Under the pieces are notes generated by a model that saw only the letters and a program-made list of their open reading frames with translations, was not told the DNA's origin and made no database searches. A stretch of 8,890 bases of DNA. It comes from Anaerolineales bacterium. Its GTDB lineage: Bacteria; Chloroflexota; Anaerolineae; Promineifilales; Promineifilaceae. Made by a program: the position numbers and the translations under genes. The stretch is taken from contig JAGQGA010000189.1 in NCBI GenBank assembly GCA_020432595.1, forward strand, positions 1-8,890, given 5' to 3'. Positions 5,967 through 8,890 of the stretch are shown here, one piece after another. The stretch's first letter is position 1. The number at the start of each line of letters is the position of its first letter.

Positions 5967-6421
5967 CAAATTTCTTCTATTTCCCACGCCGCCAGCGTCT
6001 CACTATCTTCCGCATAGCGAAACCAAGCACGCACTGGCTGACCGCGCAGCAAATAAGGCAGCCAGCACGCATCATCGGCCCACATTTGGTCATAGGGAAT
6101 TGCAGCTATGTCAAACCAGCGGGGCTGCATTTCTTCGCTTTCGCGGGGTTCGCCCCGCCACTGGTGCGCCACAAACACATGCACCAGCATGTCCCAAGTG
6201 GGCATATTAAATGTCAACTGGGCCATTTGGGTTAGATCGGCAGCGGTGACGGTAATACCTGCTTCTTCATGGAGTTCACGAACGGCCGTTTGCGCCACAT
6301 CCTCCCCTACCTCCACCTTGCCCCCAAATCCATTCCACTTGCCAACCCCCAGCCCCCGCTTTTTCATGCCCAGCAAAATACGCTCCCCCGCCAGCAAAAA
6401 ACACAGCGTTGCCTCAATCAC
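5966..6421 (-). CDS. Nudix hydrolase, MTH1-like (probable 8-oxo-dGTP/oxidised purine NTP diphosphatase)
   Basis: 151 aa, cytoplasmic. Probably hydrolyses oxidised purine nucleoside triphosphates such as 8-oxo-dGTP to monophosphates, so they are not incorporated into DNA. The Nudix box is complete at residues 34-56 and fits GX5EX7REUXEEXGU, with the metal-binding REXXEE at 48-53. Beyond the box it resembles human MTH1 (NUDT1) closely: [20 protein letters not shown] (compare MTH1 [20 protein letters not shown]), SEEMQPRWF and QMWADDACW. The MTH1 base-recognition residues Asn33, Trp117, Asp119 and Asp120 correspond to Asn30, Trp114, Asp116 and Asp117. The start is GTG at 6421, with GAGG 7 nt upstream. 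It lies 67 nt downstream of valS, with a strong hairpin terminator between, so it depends on readthrough or on a promoter inside valS. Function is inferred from residue conservation. Confidence 0.9.
   Translation of the reverse strand: [151 protein letters not shown]
6281..6290. repeat. AACGGCCGTT copy 9
   Basis: Inside the Nudix box coding sequence, read as Q-TAV-R directly before the metal-binding REXXEE. Confidence 0.85.
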
Positions 6422-6435
6422 CTAGCACCCTCACT

Positions 6436-6479
6436 AAACAAAAGCAGAAGAGCAGGAGAAATCTCCCCTGCTCCCCTGC
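6436..6479 (-). terminator. valS terminator built on tandem GCAGGGGA-like units
   Basis: On the minus strand, 6479-6467 pairs with 6456-6444 over 13 bp (two G-T pairs) around a 10-nt loop that can extend the stem, followed by the T-rich tract TTTTGTTT (6443-6436). The 5' arm comes from tandem purine units of the type GCAGGGGA that begin directly after the valS stop. The T-tract ends 14 nt before the Nudix GTG, leaving only the ribosome-binding site between. Confidence 0.75.
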
Positions 6480-6488
6480 CCCTCTGCC

Positions 6489-8890
6489 TCAGCTCAATGC
6501 CGCCAACCGCTCCCCCAACTCCTGATGAGTTGCCCGCAATTCCGCCAGCTTATCGCGCTCCTTCTGCACCACCGCCTCCGGTGCTTTTTGGGCAAATGGG
6601 CTTGCCAGCAGCTTGCTTACTCGCTCAATCTGCTGCGCCAAATTACCGATTTCCTTGTCCAACCGCTCCCGCTCCTTGCCCAAATCCACCAGCCCGGCCA
6701 GCGGCAGATAGCAAGCCACATCACCCAGGGCAATCGTCAGGGCGTTGTCGGGGGCGGCTGCATCGGCAGCAATCACAAGCTGCTCCTCATCCAGCCGCGC
6801 CAAAAAGGCCAGCACCGACCGCTGGGACTCATAAAAACCCGCTTTGTCTCCGGCGGCAATGGTCGCCACTACAAATTTGCTCGGTTCGACGCCGTTTTCG
6901 GCTCGCACGGCGCGAATTTGCCGCACTAATTCCCGCAGCCGTTCAAAATCAGCGGCGGCTTCAGGGTAACGCTGCCCCACCTGCGGCCAATCGGCAATGA
7001 TCAACGCCTCGGCCCACCCTTCGCTTGGCTCAATGCCGCGCCCAGAGGCGACAAATGCCGCCTTTAGCTGTTGCCACGTTTCTTCGGTGACGTAGGGGAT
7101 GTAGGGGTGGAGCAGACGCAGGCAATCGTCCAGCACTTGGCGCAGCACGGCCAGCGTTGTCCAGGCACTGGCAACCCCCTGCTGTAGCTGCACTTTGGAC
7201 AACTCCACGTACCAGTCGGCAAAGTCGTTCCAGAGAAAATCGTACACTTGACGGCCGGCTTCGCCATAGAGGTAGCTGTCCATCAGCCGGTCAGTGCTTT
7301 CGGTCACATCGGCCAGCCGCGTCAGAATCCACTTGTCGGCAGCGGTATAGCTAATTGTTTCCGGCGGGTCGGCCGGGGTTCGCGCCAGGCTGTGGGTGAT
7401 AAATCGCGCTGCGTTCCAGATTTTGTTGGCAAAGTTGCGGTTGCTGGCAACCCGCTCCAGCGACAAATTGAGGTCGTTGCCAGGCGTGCCGCCGGTGAGC
7501 AGGGTGAAGCGCAACGCATCGGTGCCATATTCCCCCATCACATCCAGCGGGTCGGTGACGTTGCCGATGGTTTTGCTCATCTTGCGCCCCTTCTCGTCAC
7601 GCACCAGGCCGTGGAGGTAGATGGTGTGGAAGGGGATGTCGTTGGTAAAGAGCAGGCCGCTCATGACCATGCGGGCAACCCAGAAAAAGAGGATGTCGTA
7701 ACCGGTTTCCATCACGTCGGTGGGGTAGAAACGGCGCAAATCTGGGGTGTCGGCCGGCCAGCCGAGGGTGGAGAAGGGCCAGAGACCGCTGCTGAACCAG
7801 GTGTCCAGTACGTCAGGGTCTTGCTCGATGTTGGCGCTGCCGCATTTTTCGCAGGCGGTGGGATCGGTTGTACTCACCGTTTGGTGATTACAGTCGGCGC
7901 ACTGCCAAACGGGAATGCGGTGGCCCCACCAAAGCTGGCGGCTTATGCACCAGGGGCGGATATTTTCCAGCCAGTTGTCCCACACTTTGACAAAGCGGTC
8001 GGGGATGATTTTGATGCGGCCGCGATGGACGGCATCCAGCCCCATGTCGGCGGCGGGTTTGACGTTGACAAACCATTGGCGGCTGACCAGCGGTTCGATG
8101 ACTTCGCCCCCGCGCTGGCTGCGCGGCACGCTGAGGGTGTAGGGTTCGGTCTTAATCGTGAGATCGGCGGCTTCCATGTCGGCCCACAGCTTTTGGCGGC
8201 AGTCGAAGCGGTCTAGCCCGGCATAGCTACCGGCATTGGCGTTCATGGTGGCATCTTTATTCATGACGTTGATGATGGCGAGGCCGTGCCGCTGCCCAAT
8301 TTCAAAATCGTTGGGGTCATGGCCGGGGGTCACTTTGAGCGCCCCGGAGCCAAAATCCATAGAAACGTATGCGTCCGCAATAACGGGGATTTCGCGGCCG
8401 AGGATGGGAACAACGGCCGTTTTTCCCACCAAATGCTTATACCGTTCATCACCGGGATGAACCGCCACCGCCGTATCGCCCAAAATCGTTTCCGGCCGCG
8501 TGGTGGCAACGGGCAAGTAGCCGCCCTCTTTGAGCGGGTATTTGAAGTGGTAGAGGCTGCCCTGTTCTTCGCTGTATTCGACTTCGAGGTCAGAAACGGC
8601 CGTTTGTAGCCCCGGCGACCAGTTGACCAAATATTCCGCCTGGTAGATTAACCCCATGCGGTATAGCCGCACAAACGCCTCCCGCACCGCCTGCGACAGC
8701 CCCTCATCCAGCGTAAACCGCTCCCGCTCCCAATCGCACGAGGCCCCCAGGCGGCGCAACTGGTTGACGATGTGGCCGCCATATTTGCGCTTCCACGCCC
8801 AGGTACGCTCAATAAACGCCTCGCGCCCAATCTCCTGGCGAGAACTGCCCTCATTCCGCAGCAGTCGCTCCACCTGCAGTTGGGTGGCAA
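6489..8890 (-). CDS. valS: Valyl-tRNA synthetase, N-terminus outside window
   Basis: Attaches valine to tRNA-Val in the cytoplasm and edits mischarged threonine. 799 complete codons are visible; the reading frame runs off the right edge (ATQLQVER...), so roughly the first 80-100 residues, including the HIGH motif, are missing. Visible blocks in order: GREAFIERTWAWK; the CP1 editing domain with VATTRPETILGDTAVAVHP and GALKVTPGHDPNDFEIGQRH; RPWCISRQLWWGHRIPVW; a zinc-knuckle-like CX2CX12CX2C; DVLDTWFSSGLWPFSTLGWP; DVMETGYDILFFWVARMVM; the KMSK signature in RKMSKTIGNV (nt 7583-7569 for KMSKT); the anticodon-binding domain; and a C-terminal helical coiled coil rich in Glu/Lys/Arg (about nt 6700-6492), typical of ValRS. 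It ends at TGA 6491-6489. No frameshift or missing block is seen. Any leader control lies beyond the window. Confidence 0.97.
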   Translation of the reverse strand, partial: ATQLQVERLLRNEGSSRQEIGREAFIERTWAWKRKYGGHIVNQLRRLGASCDWERERFTLDEGLSQAVREAFVRLYRMGLIYQAEYLVNWSPGLQTAVSDLEVEYSEEQGSLYHFKYPLKEGGYLPVATTRPETILGDTAVAVHPGDERYKHLVGKTAVVPILGREIPVIADAYVSMDFGSGALKVTPGHDPNDFEIGQRHGLAIINVMNKDATMNANAGSYAGLDRFDCRQKLWADMEAADLTIKTEPYTLSVPRSQRGGEVIEPLVSRQWFVNVKPAADMGLDAVHRGRIKIIPDRFVKVWDNWLENIRPWCISRQLWWGHRIPVWQCADCNHQTVSTTDPTACEKCGSANIEQDPDVLDTWFSSGLWPFSTLGWPADTPDLRRFYPTDVMETGYDILFFWVARMVMSGLLFTNDIPFHTIYLHGLVRDEKGRKMSKTIGNVTDPLDVMGEYGTDALRFTLLTGGTPGNDLNLSLERVASNRNFANKIWNAARFITHSLARTPADPPETISYTAADKWILTRLADVTESTDRLMDSYLYGEAGRQVYDFLWNDFADWYVELSKVQLQQGVASAWTTLAVLRQVLDDCLRLLHPYIPYVTEETWQQLKAAFVASGRGIEPSEGWAEALIIADWPQVGQRYPEAAADFERLRELVRQIRAVRAENGVEPSKFVVATIAAGDKAGFYESQRSVLAFLARLDEEQLVIAADAAAPDNALTIALGDVACYLPLAGLVDLGKERERLDKEIGNLAQQIERVSKLLASPFAQKAPEAVVQKERDKLAELRATHQELGERLAALS
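8412..8421. repeat. AACGGCCGTT copy 10
   Basis: Inside valS, in the editing domain, read as K-TAV-V. Confidence 0.85.
8595..8604. repeat. AACGGCCGTT copy 11
   Basis: Second copy in valS, read as Q-TAV-S, upstream of the editing domain. Confidence 0.85.

Noticed and set aside
7248..8216. Open frame of 322 codons on the plus strand
   Set aside because: Entirely antisense to valS, including the KMSK region; Gly/Val-rich composition is expected from reading a high-GC gene backwards.

Overview
The window looks like an ordinary piece of bacterial chromosome of moderately high GC, most probably from a Chloroflexota (Anaerolineae/Ardenticatenia-like) genome. That placement is an inference from gene style and from tandem-heptamer hairpins between genes; no rRNA or phylogenetic marker was searched. 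There are seven protein genes. No tRNA, rRNA, insertion sequence, CRISPR array or prophage gene was seen.

Layout. (1) 1-1119, minus: a class II fructose-bisphosphate aldolase-type gene, cut at its 3' end by the window edge. (2) 1120-1419: a divergent control region with overlapping promoter-like sequences on the two strands and a terminator-like hairpin inside the aldolase leader. (3) 1420-5902, plus: a likely operon of proB (glutamate 5-kinase), proA (glutamate-5-semialdehyde dehydrogenase), a lipoprotein with a cysteine cluster, FG-GAP-like loops and a TPR-like helix pair, and an HD-superfamily phosphohydrolase (COG4339 type). It ends in a hairpin plus T-run directly after the last stop codon. 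(4) 5966-8890, minus, convergent with the operon: valS (valyl-tRNA synthetase, 5' end outside the window), then a hairpin terminator, then a Nudix hydrolase closely resembling human MTH1 (NUDT1).

How the genes fit together. ProB and ProA catalyse the first two steps of proline synthesis from glutamate; proC is not here. The lipoprotein and HD genes follow closely on the same strand but have no evident link to proline. ValS charges tRNA-Val and the Nudix enzyme probably cleans the nucleotide pool. No dedicated novel multi-gene system is visible.

The most unusual signal is in the DNA itself. The perfect palindrome AACGGCCGTT occurs 11 times in 8.9 kb, at least once in every gene and never between genes, where base composition predicts roughly 0.01 copies. 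It resembles the highly iterated palindrome HIP1 of cyanobacteria in behaviour but not in sequence. Second, the gene junctions carry different hairpins built from tandem short units: TWATCAG heptamers between proB and proA, GGAGATT heptamers at the lipoprotein/HD junction, and GCAGGGGA-like units after valS. The first supplies the proB stop codon, and the second may encode the N-terminus of the HD protein.
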